Of a stretch of 55,767 nucleotides of DNA, positions 28,201-35,812 are shown in pieces. The position numbers and the translations under genes were made by a program. Source of the stretch: Candidatus Poribacteria bacterium (GTDB lineage: Bacteria; Poribacteria; WGA-4E; WGA-3G); the NCBI GenBank assembly GCA_022821495.1, contig JAJEDN010000096.1:1-55767 (forward strand). The letters run 5' to 3'. Below the pieces are notes generated by a model. It worked only from the letters and a program-made list of their open reading frames with translations, made no database searches and was not told the origin of the DNA. The stretch's first letter is position 1; each line of letters begins with the position of its first letter.

Positions 28201-31200
28201 CGCACCGTCGGTAAAGTGCCGATATTCACCGTGACAGCAGCGCTTGTGCCGGTGGTGCGCGTGACAGTGAGTGTCCGACTTTCCGTGCTGCCTCTGGAAA
28301 TCGTAATGCTGCTCGCACCACCACTGATGCTGCCGTTTGTCACAATAAGCGGCAGCACAATATCAAATGGTGCCCCTGCGGGTGCGCTTGCTTTGAACTG
28401 GTCTGTCCCAACCTTTGCAAGGGATACGGTAAGCGGCAGCGGATCAACAGTGTTGTCGGACAAGAGGACTGCCACTCTCGGTGCGGCGAGACCGTCAAAG
28501 AGCCCCGTTGGCAACGAGGTCAAATCGTTATTATCCAACCAGAGGTATGTCAGGGCTGTAAGACCGTCAAAGAGACCGGCTGGCAACGAAGTCAGACTGT
28601 TATGCGATAAGTAAATCGTTTGCAGTTTGGTGAGATCATCAAAGAGACCCGCGGGTAACGAGGTTAGACTGTTGTAAGATAGGAAAATCGTTTCCAGCTT
28701 GGTAAGATCATCAAAGAGACCCGCTGGCAACGAAGTCAGCGCGTTGTTGTACAGGGAAAGAAATGTCAGTGCCGTGAGGCCGTCAAAATCGCCAACTTTC
28801 AGTGCTGCGATCGACTTATCTTTCAGCTGAAGCGACGTAATCGCTGCGAGATGTGCTTCAGTGACATCGTTAGGGGATGCAACACCGGCTGCAGCGACGA
28901 TAGCATCGCGCACCTCTGGCGTGCGTTCACTGATCGGCGGATCGATTATAGTTTCGGTTACATCTGTAACATTGATAGTGACAGTGATACTATCGGTGCC
29001 ACCATTGCCATCCGAAACGGACACGGTGACTGTATAAGCAGACTTCGTCTCATAGTCGAGGGCGGCTTTTGTTTGGAGTTGTCCTGTTGTGCTGACGATG
29101 CTAAATACGGCGGCATCCGTGCCACCGAGTGTATAGGTGAGTGTATCACTGGTATCCGCATCTGTAGCAGCGACTGCTGTTCCGATGTTTTCGCCGGCGG
29201 CAGTATTCTCCGCAATAGAAAGCGTTGCGGTTGTGCCATCAGTAAATACAGGGGCTCGGTTCTCGTTGACATCCGTGATATTGATGGTGACAGTGATGCT
29301 TGCACTCCCGCCGTTGCCATCCGAAACGGAGATTGTGACTGAATAGGCTGTCTTCGTTTCATAATCTAATGCTGCTTTTGTTTGGAGTTGCCCCGTTGTG
29401 CTAACAATGCTGAACGCTGCGGCATCTGTGCCACTGAGGGTATAGGTGAGGGTATCACCAGAATCGGCATCTGTGGCAGCGATTGCTGTGCCGATGTTTT
29501 GACCGGCTGCGGTGTTTTCAGCGATAGATTGGGTTGTGCTGGTGCCATCGGTGAAGACAGGGGCATTGTTGGTCACTACTGGTGTAAGCCTGAGGGGTAA
29601 GCCGGTAGTGGATTTGGCGAGGACATAGCCAGAATGACCTAAGGGCAACCCTGGTAATGTTCCGATATTCACAGTGACAGCGGTGGTTGTGCCAGCGGTT
29701 CGTGTCACGGTAAGCGTGCTACTCTCCGTACTTCCTTTGGAAATCGTAATGCTGCTCGCGCCACCACTGATGCTGCCGTTTGTCACGGTAAGCGGTAGCA
29801 CAATATCAAACGGCGCGCCAGCCGGGGCCACTGCTTTGAATTGTCCATCTGCAACTTTCTCCAGTGATACGGTGAGCGGCAGCGGATCAACTGCATTAAG
29901 GTGCAAGTCAAACAATGTTAAGGACGTTAACCAAGAAAACAGACCATCGGGTAAACTGGTGAGTTTGGGAATATAAATTTCACATTCTGTCACCTGAGTG
30001 AAGGGATCAAAGATACCTTCGGGCAGCGAAGTCAATTGGAACATATGGAATGACATTGATGTTACGTTTGTGAAAACATCAAACATACCATCAGGTAAAG
30101 TCGTTAATTTCGCAGATCTAAAATGCAACTCTGTAACGTTGCTAAGGTCATTGAACAATCCGGTTGGTATTGATGTCAACTGTCTATCAAGGAACCGGAA
30201 TTCAGTCAGACCGGTGAGTCCATCAAAATCGCCTACCTTCAGATTCACAGCGTTCCTAAGGGTAACATCCAATTCGGTAATCGCTGCGAGATGTACTTCA
30301 GTCACATCCACTGCAGAATTTACGCCTGGCACTGCGCGTACAATAGCATCGCGTACTTCTGGTGTGCGTTCGCTGACGGGTAAGAATTCTGTTAGCGTCA
30401 GCTGCTCCGTGAACGCTAATGGCAAATTATCAGATTTGACGAGGGTATAGCCAGTATGTTGTTCGGGTAGCTCCGGCAATGCCTCAATATCGACAGTAAC
30501 AGCAAACGTTGTGCCGGGCGTGCGGGTCACGGTGAAGGTCTCGCTTTCCACACCGCCAACAGGGATTGTGATACTCGTCGCTCCGCCGCTGATGCTCCCG
30601 TTTGCAACCCTGAGCGGCAGCACAAGTTCAAACAGTGCCCCCGCAGGTGCTACTGCCTTGAACTGCCCTGTGCCAACCCGTTTGAGTGAGATCTTCAGCG
30701 GCAGCGGGTCAACTGTATTACCGGTCAAGTAAAGAGTTGTGTAGTCTATGCCATCAAAGTGTCCCTCTGGGACTTGACCCAGCGGGGCACCGAACAGTAC
30801 ACTCCCTGTAAGGTCGGGCGGTTTGGTAAAAATTCCCTTAAAGATGCCGTCTGGTAATGAACTTAATTGGTTGTTGTGTAGGAAAACGAACATCGTAGCT
30901 TTGTCAAAGATGCCATCTGGTAATGAACGCAGCTGGTTGTCGTTTAAGGAGATAATTGGCACATTGGTGAAATTGTCAAAGATGCCGTCCGGCAATGAAC
31001 GCAACTGGGTACCGGTTATTTGGATCATTAGTGGCATGTTGCTGAAATCACCGTTAAAGTCCTCGAGGCTGCCGTCATCTAATGGAATCGACTCGGTATT
31101 GGCTATGACGACCGATCTCAGATAGACGAGATTGTCAAAGATGCCATCCGGCAACGATGTTAACTGTGGAGCATTTATGATGAGGACATTCAGACGGCTA

Positions 31201-33824
31201 AGATTGTCAAAGATGCCATCCGGCAGCGATGTTAATTGTGGAGCATTTATGATGAGGGCTCCCAGGTTGATGAGATCGTCAAAATCACCGGATCTCAGGG
31301 CTGTAATATTACGCTTCCTCATATCCAGTCCCCTGATTGCAGCGAGGTGTGCTGCGGTAGCATCGGCGGCAGAATTGACCCCCGGCACTGCAGCGACAAT
31401 AGCGTCACGCACTTGTGGTGTTCGGTCCGCGAGCGGGGTAGTAATCGCGCCGGTTCCCGGTAACAAAGGTTGTTTGATCGTGGGGGGTAGGAAAAGCGTT
31501 TCCAGGTTGGTGAGATTGTCAAAATAGTCATCTGGCAGTGAACGCAACGGGTTGTCCAATAGATTGAGCGTCGTTAGGTTGGTGAGTTTATCAAAGAGAC
31601 CGTTTGGCAATGAACTCAACGCGTTGCCGCTGAGGTTAAGCGTTATCAGGTTGGTGAGTTTGTCAAAGATGCCTATTGGTAATGAATTTAACTGATTCTT
31701 GAACAGGTTGAGCGTTGTCAGATTGGTGAGTTTATCAAAGAGACCGTTTGGCAATGAACTCAACGCGTTGCCGCTGAGGTCGAGCCTTGTCAGGTTGCTC
31801 AGGCTATCAAAATCGCCGGATTTCAGGGCTGTAATGTTCCCATGCGTACTAAACCAATTACCGCCGAGTCCCGATAGGGCAAAGCCGCGATTACCGGTCA
31901 CATTCAAATTGGTAATCGCTGCGAGGTGTGCCTCAGACACATGAGGTGCAGTATTATATTTCTTGTCCACAAATTGCCCATTTATCACGTACGTTAGGTC
32001 TATATTATGGTGGATATGATTTATCTCTGGCACTTCGCCTACGATAGCGTCAACGACCTGCGGTGTGCGTTCGCTGACAGGGGTGGGCGCGCCTGCTAAG
32101 GGACTGAACATTTCCAGATGAAAGGATGATTTGTAGAAGACATAGTGGGACTCGGGATCGGCACTCGGCACCACCCTCTCAAGGTCTACAATGACCGCAG
32201 CGGTTGTGCCGGGCGTGCGCGTCACAGTGAGGATATCGCTCTCTACACTACCAGCTGGAATCGTGACACCCGTCGCGCCGCCGTTGATACTTCCGTTCAC
32301 AACGATGAGTGGTACGTCCATGTCAAAAGGTGCACCGGTTGGCACAACCGCCTTGAACTGACTTGTGCCAACCTTCTTCAAACCTATGGTCAGCGGAAGA
32401 AGCGGAAAAAGCGTTGGATCAGTGCCGTATGTGTCAGTAGACCATCTGGTCCGGAGACTTTCCAGAGAAGTGAGTCCTTTAAAAATTCCTGCTGGTAGCA
32501 ACGTTCTATCCGAATATCCGGACTTAAAAGCCAATTGAAGTGCGCTCAAATTGATGAGACCATCAAAGTCGTTAGATTGCAGCGGGGCGTTGTGTAGGTC
32601 GAGGTTATATACGTTCATATTAGATATTTCAGCAAGATGGGCATCAGTAATGTCGGCTTCACCAGAGATATTTGGATCAACTAAGAAACGGATTACATTA
32701 TAAAGAGACTCACGTACCCCCGGTGAACGTTGACTTACTGGCACTTTCGCTGGCTTGATATTTATTGCCTTAAGAGTAATCTCTATTTGGTGATCAATTC
32801 TATTTCCCAGCTTATCAACAGCCGAGACATAAACAAGGTGCTGAATCCGATTGAGGAGATTTGTAGGACTATTATCGGATGGTACACTTCCATCGTAGGT
32901 GAATTCAACGACAGTATTTGCTTCGCCGGACAAGTTACGGGATTGTAACACTTCATGAAACCCGACAGCTCGTAGTAATCCTCCTCCTCTTGTCTTAGCA
33001 AATAGAGTCACCTGATGCAGCCCATCGGGGTCTTCGACTCTGAATCGGAGCCGTACGGTTTCTTTTCCATACTGATAGATAGCAGCCTTAGGAGGGGCCT
33101 TCCAGCCTGGAAGATCCGGATTAATATTGGTATAATCAGGTGAATCACTAAGTTCAACGCTGGGCCGATCCCCCGTTGCCAACGGAACGTTCTGATTGAA
33201 GTAAGGATGCACAGCCAAAAAATGTGCAGCGAGTGGGGACAAGGAATTCTGGCGGTCTCCATACGACATGATGTACGCATCGTCACGGAAATCGTGTTGT
33301 AAGCCGAAGGCGTGTCCGAGTTCATGCGCAGCAGTTCGCCAACTCCACCGATAAACTCTTGCTTCTCCTCTGTGCTTAATCCCGTGTCCGCTTCCGGCGA
33401 CACCAGCACTGTTACCAAGGTCTGAGTAGATTAGCTGAATGGTTTGAGAGATATCAAATTTTCCGCTAATCTCATCTGCCTCCATCGGGCGAGGCGTGTT
33501 AGCGTAATAGTTGCTGTCGTGGGCACCGTCTATGCGGTGAACAATTGGATCGCCTTGTGCATCGGTTTCTATCTGGAACGTTTTGGGACCGTGTCCGTGT
33601 GCCTCCATCTGTTCGCGATAGAAGGACTGTATAGAAACAATATCCGATTTCATATCTGCAGCACTACTGGCACGATACGTTCGGTCGTTGGGTAAGAAGT
33701 AGAAGAGTCGCACTTTACGCGTTACTGCCTGTCCGTAACTGGGAACCTGGACGCTAAGAACCATCAAGAATGTAACTAAAATTGAGATACACCATTTTTG
33801 ATTTTTTATTATCGGTTTCATCAT
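22287..33824 (-). CDS. 3845-aa secreted metzincin/LRR/cadherin mosaic protein
   Basis: The largest gene here, with signal ISILVTFLMVLSVQVPSYGQ. Residues about 35-220 are a metzincin protease with HELGHAFGLQHD (His167) and met-turn IMSYG, so it looks active. An Ig-like region follows (to about 350). LRR blocks lie near 355-460, 580-1010, 1145-1305 and 1630-1785, each group followed by a recurrent QFKA..GAPF/NGSI.GGA module (four copies). Eight cadherin-type repeats lie between about 1420 and 3165. A cysteine-pair module (CKVGDVL.PG.SCTYPGTD) occurs twice (about 2110 and 2520). Six LTEATL modules occur in three pairs (about 2625, 3195 and 3545). A PA14-like/jelly-roll segment (SAYALINIHS, DDSIKVWLNG) lies near 2860-3060. 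The tail is NFPNPFNPETWIPY...TRKMLIRK. AAGGAG precedes the ATG-ATG start. Probably an exported adhesin-protease that could bind, cleave or tether to a host or neighbour cell surface; the target is unknown. Confidence 0.88.
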   Translation of the reverse strand: MMKPIIKNQKWCISILVTFLMVLSVQVPSYGQAVTRKVRLFYFLPNDRTYRASSAADMKSDIVSIQSFYREQMEAHGHGPKTFQIETDAQGDPIVHRIDGAHDSNYYANTPRPMEADEISGKFDISQTIQLIYSDLGNSAGVAGSGHGIKHRGEARVYRWSWRTAAHELGHAFGLQHDFRDDAYIMSYGDRQNSLSPLAAHFLAVHPYFNQNVPLATGDRPSVELSDSPDYTNINPDLPGWKAPPKAAIYQYGKETVRLRFRVEDPDGLHQVTLFAKTRGGGLLRAVGFHEVLQSRNLSGEANTVVEFTYDGSVPSDNSPTNLLNRIQHLVYVSAVDKLGNRIDHQIEITLKAINIKPAKVPVSQRSPGVRESLYNVIRFLVDPNISGEADITDAHLAEISNMNVYNLDLHNAPLQSNDFDGLINLSALQLAFKSGYSDRTLLPAGIFKGLTSLESLRTRWSTDTYGTDPTLFPLLPLTIGLKKVGTSQFKAVVPTGAPFDMDVPLIVVNGSINGGATGVTIPAGSVESDILTVTRTPGTTAAVIVDLERVVPSADPESHYVFYKSSFHLEMFSPLAGAPTPVSERTPQVVDAIVGEVPEINHIHHNIDLTYVINGQFVDKKYNTAPHVSEAHLAAITNLNVTGNRGFALSGLGGNWFSTHGNITALKSGDFDSLSNLTRLDLSGNALSSLPNGLFDKLTNLTTLNLFKNQLNSLPIGIFDKLTNLITLNLSGNALSSLPNGLFDKLTNLTTLNLLDNPLRSLPDDYFDNLTNLETLFLPPTIKQPLLPGTGAITTPLADRTPQVRDAIVAAVPGVNSAADATAAHLAAIRGLDMRKRNITALRSGDFDDLINLGALIINAPQLTSLPDGIFDNLSRLNVLIINAPQLTSLPDGIFDNLVYLRSVVIANTESIPLDDGSLEDFNGDFSNMPLMIQITGTQLRSLPDGIFDNFTNVPIISLNDNQLRSLPDGIFDKATMFVFLHNNQLSSLPDGIFKGIFTKPPDLTGSVLFGAPLGQVPEGHFDGIDYTTLYLTGNTVDPLPLKISLKRVGTGQFKAVAPAGALFELVLPLRVANGSISGGATSITIPVGGVESETFTVTRTPGTTFAVTVDIEALPELPEQHTGYTLVKSDNLPLAFTEQLTLTEFLPVSERTPEVRDAIVRAVPGVNSAVDVTEVHLAAITELDVTLRNAVNLKVGDFDGLTGLTEFRFLDRQLTSIPTGLFNDLSNVTELHFRSAKLTTLPDGMFDVFTNVTSMSFHMFQLTSLPEGIFDPFTQVTECEIYIPKLTSLPDGLFSWLTSLTLFDLHLNAVDPLPLTVSLEKVADGQFKAVAPAGAPFDIVLPLTVTNGSISGGASSITISKGSTESSTLTVTRTAGTTTAVTVNIGTLPGLPLGHSGYVLAKSTTGLPLRLTPVVTNNAPVFTDGTSTTQSIAENTAAGQNIGTAIAATDADSGDTLTYTLSGTDAAAFSIVSTTGQLQTKAALDYETKTAYSVTISVSDGNGGSASITVTINITDVNENRAPVFTDGTTATLSIAENTAAGENIGTAVAATDADTSDTLTYTLGGTDAAVFSIVSTTGQLQTKAALDYETKSAYTVTVSVSDGNGGTDSITVTINVTDVTETIIDPPISERTPEVRDAIVAAAGVASPNDVTEAHLAAITSLQLKDKSIAALKVGDFDGLTALTFLSLYNNALTSLPAGLFDDLTKLETIFLSYNSLTSLPAGLFDDLTKLQTIYLSHNSLTSLPAGLFDGLTALTYLWLDNNDLTSLPTGLFDGLAAPRVAVLLSDNTVDPLPLTVSLAKVGTDQFKASAPAGAPFDIVLPLIVTNGSISGGASSITISRGSTESRTLTVTRTTGTSAAVTVNIGTLPTVRGLGHTGYTVLKSTTDLPLTVIDALRNSVPVFTDGTSTTRAIAENTASGQNIGTAIAATDADSGDTLTYTLSGTDASSFSIVSTSGQLQTNAALDYETKNAYSVTISVSDGNGESASIAVTINITDVNENRAPVFTDGATATRSIAENTASDEHVGTTIAATDADNDTLTYTLGGTDAASFGIDATTGQLKTKAALDYETKSSYTVTISVSDGSLTDTITVTINITDVNEQPATTGVCKVGDVLAPGQSCTYPGTDDAFSVNNNGIGQFLFFTAGNNLNIQNTELNGVSYTLVAKKLASGSWEIEEVGNRRAPQTTNTAPVFTDGASTTRSIAENTAANVNIGTAIAATDADNDTLTYTLGGTDASSFSIVSTSGQLQTKAVLDYETKTSYVVTVSVSDSNGGSGSIDVTINITDANDAPVFSDGDSITVTIVLPPKGNTEGDYDIGNPLFATDADGDSVNYSLSGADAALFHTYLFGKTINGQIQSYVQLTTRGWSLHDANKSSFTVIVTASDRNGGTDSITVTINVTDADETPANTAPTFTDGTSTTRSIAENTASGQNIGTAVTATDADNDTLTYSLSGTDVFSFSIVSTTGQLQTRAALDYETKNTYSVTISVSDGNGGSASITVTITVTDVNELPTTTAICKVGDVLKPGGSCTYPGTDAIFSVLGDGTAQWHIPNLPAWLEPINQTAVSGSLRVSTTVNGQAYHFFAEQVGTSWEIKEIGDDRSGPQPETPEQPEETPPGGGTPTLTVSTTSQLTEATLHEGIVTLTLTGGTYEGSTWKLRDAVSVAGITGIALDTFDTERISDTKMTVKLEFDGNINTDNSLTLTLGAGAIADYNSAALTAQIPVTAVSESITASTAAPLTEATLDESVITLTLSGRKFERWNSAIRPAVSISGIVGVTVRSFDIDRESDTEVSVELTYDGNMNADGTLTFTVGADAIAGYNGPALVEQVPVAAGTETPVEPETPEVPETPIVTEKPIESNYDHIEGPWLWMIAPGGDIDTDNLSKASEGVITEPQIAQNGVNEGDHFDELQWTSGRLRPTTVCGILLCSSDNVINVVRQIGLTDRDQLNQYSAYALINIHSPRDQSDVLMGVGSDDSIKVWLNGSVVYKNDISRRTTGIQNRFPVNLNAGDNLLLIKVCNHGALWANNDWGMFFKLYLDTQDYTVSLPMGDGNSWQPVTVVDDPTNTAPVFTDGTSTTRTIAENTASRQHIGTAITATDADNDTLTYRLTGTDASSFSIDSTTGQLKTRAALDYETKNAYTVTITVSDGSLTDTITVTINVTDINEKGGDDTNPQPDTPEQPGNTGGTPTLTLSTAAPLTEGTLHGGAVTLTLSNGIYESSNWRIRGAVSVSGIAGLTFDTFSVDRVSDTQATVELAFDGNMTANGTFTISVGAGAIKDYDGAALTRQISVPPVTESITASTAAPLTEATLDESIITLTLSGRKFERWNSAIRPAVSVSGIAGVTVRSFDIDRESDTEVTVELTYDGNMTTDGTLTITVGANAIAGYNGPALTAQVTVAAGTEKPVVTDDPADTTPPQPSVTGEITKCSGVRNANGSIDVTVEGIVQANKAVNDLQVTAEIGEEELGVSLLEDFAAGESKPFTITGSIITAGNDLQCGVELEWTEDTGRPPPPVVLQPNLEEEKQPGVDDSLPKGLTASTTVPLTEATLHGGVVTLTLSGGTYESSSWRIRGAITVSGISGLTFDRFSVDRVSDTQATVELEYEGNMTSNGTLLISVGAGAIKDYDGAALSAQLPVTAVSESISASTAAPLTEATLDESVVTLTLSGRKFERWNSTIRPAVSVSGISGVTVRSFDIDRESDTEVTVELTFNGNMNTDGTLTFTVGADAIAGYNGPALTAQVRVTADRENVLLANFPNPFNPETWIPYQLAKDAEVTLHIYSVNGTLIRTLTLGYQPAGFYYSRNRAAYWDGRNQFGEPVASGVYFYTITAGDFTATRKMLIRK

Positions 33825-34134
33825 GAACTCCTTTTATAGTGGTTATCGGTTATCAGTTCGGTTTTTCTGCGAAACACCTTTCAGTTTTCAGTTAAAGAGG
33901 GTTGCTGTGGCAGGGACATCATCAGTAGCTGCGACAAGCAGTTACTAACGACTGTTCTCACCGCAAAGCATGACGACTCTAACGCCGATAACTGACACTT
34001 CCTCTGCACAAACTAAAAGTTTTGCGGCGTACTTGAAGAAATCCGTAGAAATCCGCAGAAACACCCTATCAAATACCCCAGATGCGGCGGGCATCATGCT
34101 ACAGGTTTCCATTGAAAAACTGTTGTCACTCTTG
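33825..34134. other. Intergenic DNA with heptamer-type repeats and a dispersed repeat
   Basis: GGTTATCGGTTATCAGTTCG and TTTCAGTTTTCAGTTAAAGA (33840-33900) resemble the other heptamer-type repeats, with a weak counterpart, GCCGATAACTGACA, at about 33980. TGCGGCGTACTTGAAGAAAT at 34023-34042 matches 7111-7130. No gene is seen. Confidence 0.45.
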
Positions 34135-34695
34135 TTAATAAGGAACCACTGCCACTAACGCGAAAACAGAAAGACACGCTACTCCACTACCTGCTACTGC
34201 TGATGTGCCCCGTAGCAGACGCATTTTTCTTTTGTAGGCGTTGAGATAAGATTCAACATATTCAGGCGATTTTCCGATAAGCCTGTGTGGGGGTGGAGGT
34301 CTCTCAGCAAAAATACCCCAACCGACAATACCAATACAAGAAGCACCAAGTGCTAAAACAACGAAACCGAACACCCGTGTCTCATTTTCGTCGAGGTGAT
34401 AAGCCGTCCTACCCTCCGATGATAGCATCATCAGTCCACCCATAAAAGCATTAGAAAAAGCGAAAGGCAAAGTACCACCTATACAACCCCATAAAAGTTC
34501 GTTAGTGTCCTTACTTGCATCCCGTTCTGCAGCGGCTTTTGCTTCAAGCACCACAGCACTTGCATTTTGTGCTGCAGCAGTTTTGGAAACCTCAGTCAAC
34601 ACAGGATTCTGTTGTGCGAGGGTAGCAAACGATGTGCTGAAGGTCAGCACTACTATTAAAACAACCAAGGCGTGAAACGTAGACATAATTCTCAT
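34135..34695 (-). CDS. Small membrane protein with KSPEYV motif (paralogue 2)
   Basis: The product is 186 aa. It has an N-terminal signal or membrane segment (VVLIVVLTFSTSFATLAQQ), a helical alanine-rich stretch (VLEAKAAAERDASKDTNELL) and two or three hydrophobic segments (IGGTLPFAFSNAFMGGLMML, VFGFVVLALGASCIGIVGWG). Then comes the conserved loop PPPPHRLIGKSPEYVESYLN followed by AYKRKMRLLR and a final helix. It is the clear paralogue of the protein at 10879-11406, sharing AERDA..DTN..LW, the PPP..RL.GKSPEYV loop and the overall topology. AGGAG is 8 nt upstream of the ATG. Together the pair brackets the three giant surface-protein genes, which suggests, without proof, a link to their export or anchoring. 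The family is unrecognised. Confidence 0.7.
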   Translation of the reverse strand: MRIMSTFHALVVLIVVLTFSTSFATLAQQNPVLTEVSKTAAAQNASAVVLEAKAAAERDASKDTNELLWGCIGGTLPFAFSNAFMGGLMMLSSEGRTAYHLDENETRVFGFVVLALGASCIGIVGWGIFAERPPPPHRLIGKSPEYVESYLNAYKRKMRLLRGTSAVAGSGVACLSVFALVAVVPY

Positions 34696-34719
34696 CTATA
34701 ACGCTCCTTTAATTTTTTT

Positions 34720-35109
34720 TTATTTGCGTATTAACATCTTTCGCGTTGCAGTGAAATCGCCTGCGGTGAGTGTGTAAAAATACACGCCACTTGCGACAGG
34801 TTCACCGAAGGCGTTTTTGCCATCCCAATACGCAGCACGGCTGCGGGTTTGATACATCCCTACCGGTTGATGCCCGATTGCTAACGTTCTAACGACCTGT
34901 CCATCTATGGCATAGATAGTGAGCGTGACATCGGTATCTTTTGCTAAGTGATAGGGTATCCACGTCTCTGGGTTGAACGGATTCGGATAGTTTGCTAACA
35001 ACGCCGTCTCTTTTGGTGTCAATGCAGCGAGGAGTTGTTCTAAGAATTGGATGCCTCTCTGCGATGCTGCGTCCGTTAGGTTCAGCTGCTGTGCTTCAGA
35101 AAGCCACTT
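34720..35109 (-). pseudogene. Decayed C-terminal tail of a giant secreted protein
   Basis: An open frame of 130 codons, bounded upstream by a stop codon (35110-35112), encodes only the end of a surface protein. WLSEAQQLNLTDAASQRGIQ and FLEQLLAALTPKETALLANY match the last part of the 1592-aa protein (WLTQAQGLDLTDPKLQSGIR, FLEQLLLVLVPKETALLPNY). It is followed by NPFNPETWIPYHLA and the whole SGVYFYTL...TRKMLIRK tail. There is no signal peptide and no convincing start codon (only TTG at 35020-35022). The rest of the ancestral gene has gone, probably by deletion; the lipoprotein gene ends 16 bp upstream. A read-through product of the preceding gene is unlikely because the frames differ. Confidence 0.75.
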
Positions 35110-35125
35110 TTATTCAGTGCCACGA

Positions 35126-35812
35126 CTATGGAACATTTTTGACAGTCCAACTCCCATCTGGATTTTTGGTGGCATGAAAATTGGTATCATACGGATTATT
35201 ACCTCTTATATTGACCTCATCACCCCTTATATCCTCGTCTGCACATATAAAATCCACTGTAACTTCAACAGGTACCCCGAAAATTTCGGTCGTATAAGGT
35301 TGTTCACCTGTTCTACAGCCTTGGTTATCTTGATTAACATAAAAGGTAATGGGTCCTTGATCCGCAAAGTAAGTGCAACTTTCTCCCGGTTGCAAGGTCA
35401 TTCCAACAACACAAATCCCTTTATCAATAGGTAGTGGTGGCGGTGCGTTGACGGTGACCTGAAACGTTACTGGTATTGAGGTATCGTTATCTTGTCCACT
35501 ATTATCTGTGGCAGTAACTTCGATGGTTGTCATCCCGGCTGCATGACCTGTGATCGTAAGGGAATCCTCGTCAACAGAAACAGTCGCAACACTTGTATCG
35601 TCAGAAAATGCACGAATAGTATGCGTGTCATCGGCATCGGCATCGGTGACGTAGACGTTTACTGACCTGTCATCGCCCGCGTTAAGTGTTTTATCGGTTA
35701 TCGATTCGATTGATGGCTGACTGTTATCGTCAAACGCGCCACAGCTCATAAAGACGAGTGATGCGACAAGCATGGCAACCCTTAATATTGAGATAGCGCC
35801 TTTTCGGTCCAT
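35126..35812 (-). CDS. Lipoprotein with Ig-like domain and SCTY cysteine module
   Basis: The product is 228 aa. A lipoprotein signal (ILRVAMLVASLVFMSCGAF) places the modified cysteine at about residue 24. Residues about 32-125 resemble a bacterial Ig-like domain (PSIESITDKTLNAGDDRSVN, ATVSVDEDSLTITGHAAGMT). After a proline linker, the C-terminal part carries the module CVVGMTLQPGESCTYF...FYV, also present twice in the 3845-aa protein as CKVGDVL.PG.SCTY. Two further cysteines (CRTGE, FICAD) could form a second disulfide. It probably sits on the outer membrane or cell surface. It is the first coding region downstream of the sigma-54 promoter at 36866 (minus strand), about 1 kb away, so it might be a target of that promoter. 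No strong ribosome-binding site is visible. Confidence 0.7.
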   Translation of the reverse strand: MDRKGAISILRVAMLVASLVFMSCGAFDDNSQPSIESITDKTLNAGDDRSVNVYVTDADADDTHTIRAFSDDTSVATVSVDEDSLTITGHAAGMTTIEVTATDNSGQDNDTSIPVTFQVTVNAPPPLPIDKGICVVGMTLQPGESCTYFADQGPITFYVNQDNQGCRTGEQPYTTEIFGVPVEVTVDFICADEDIRGDEVNIRGNNPYDTNFHATKNPDGSWTVKNVP

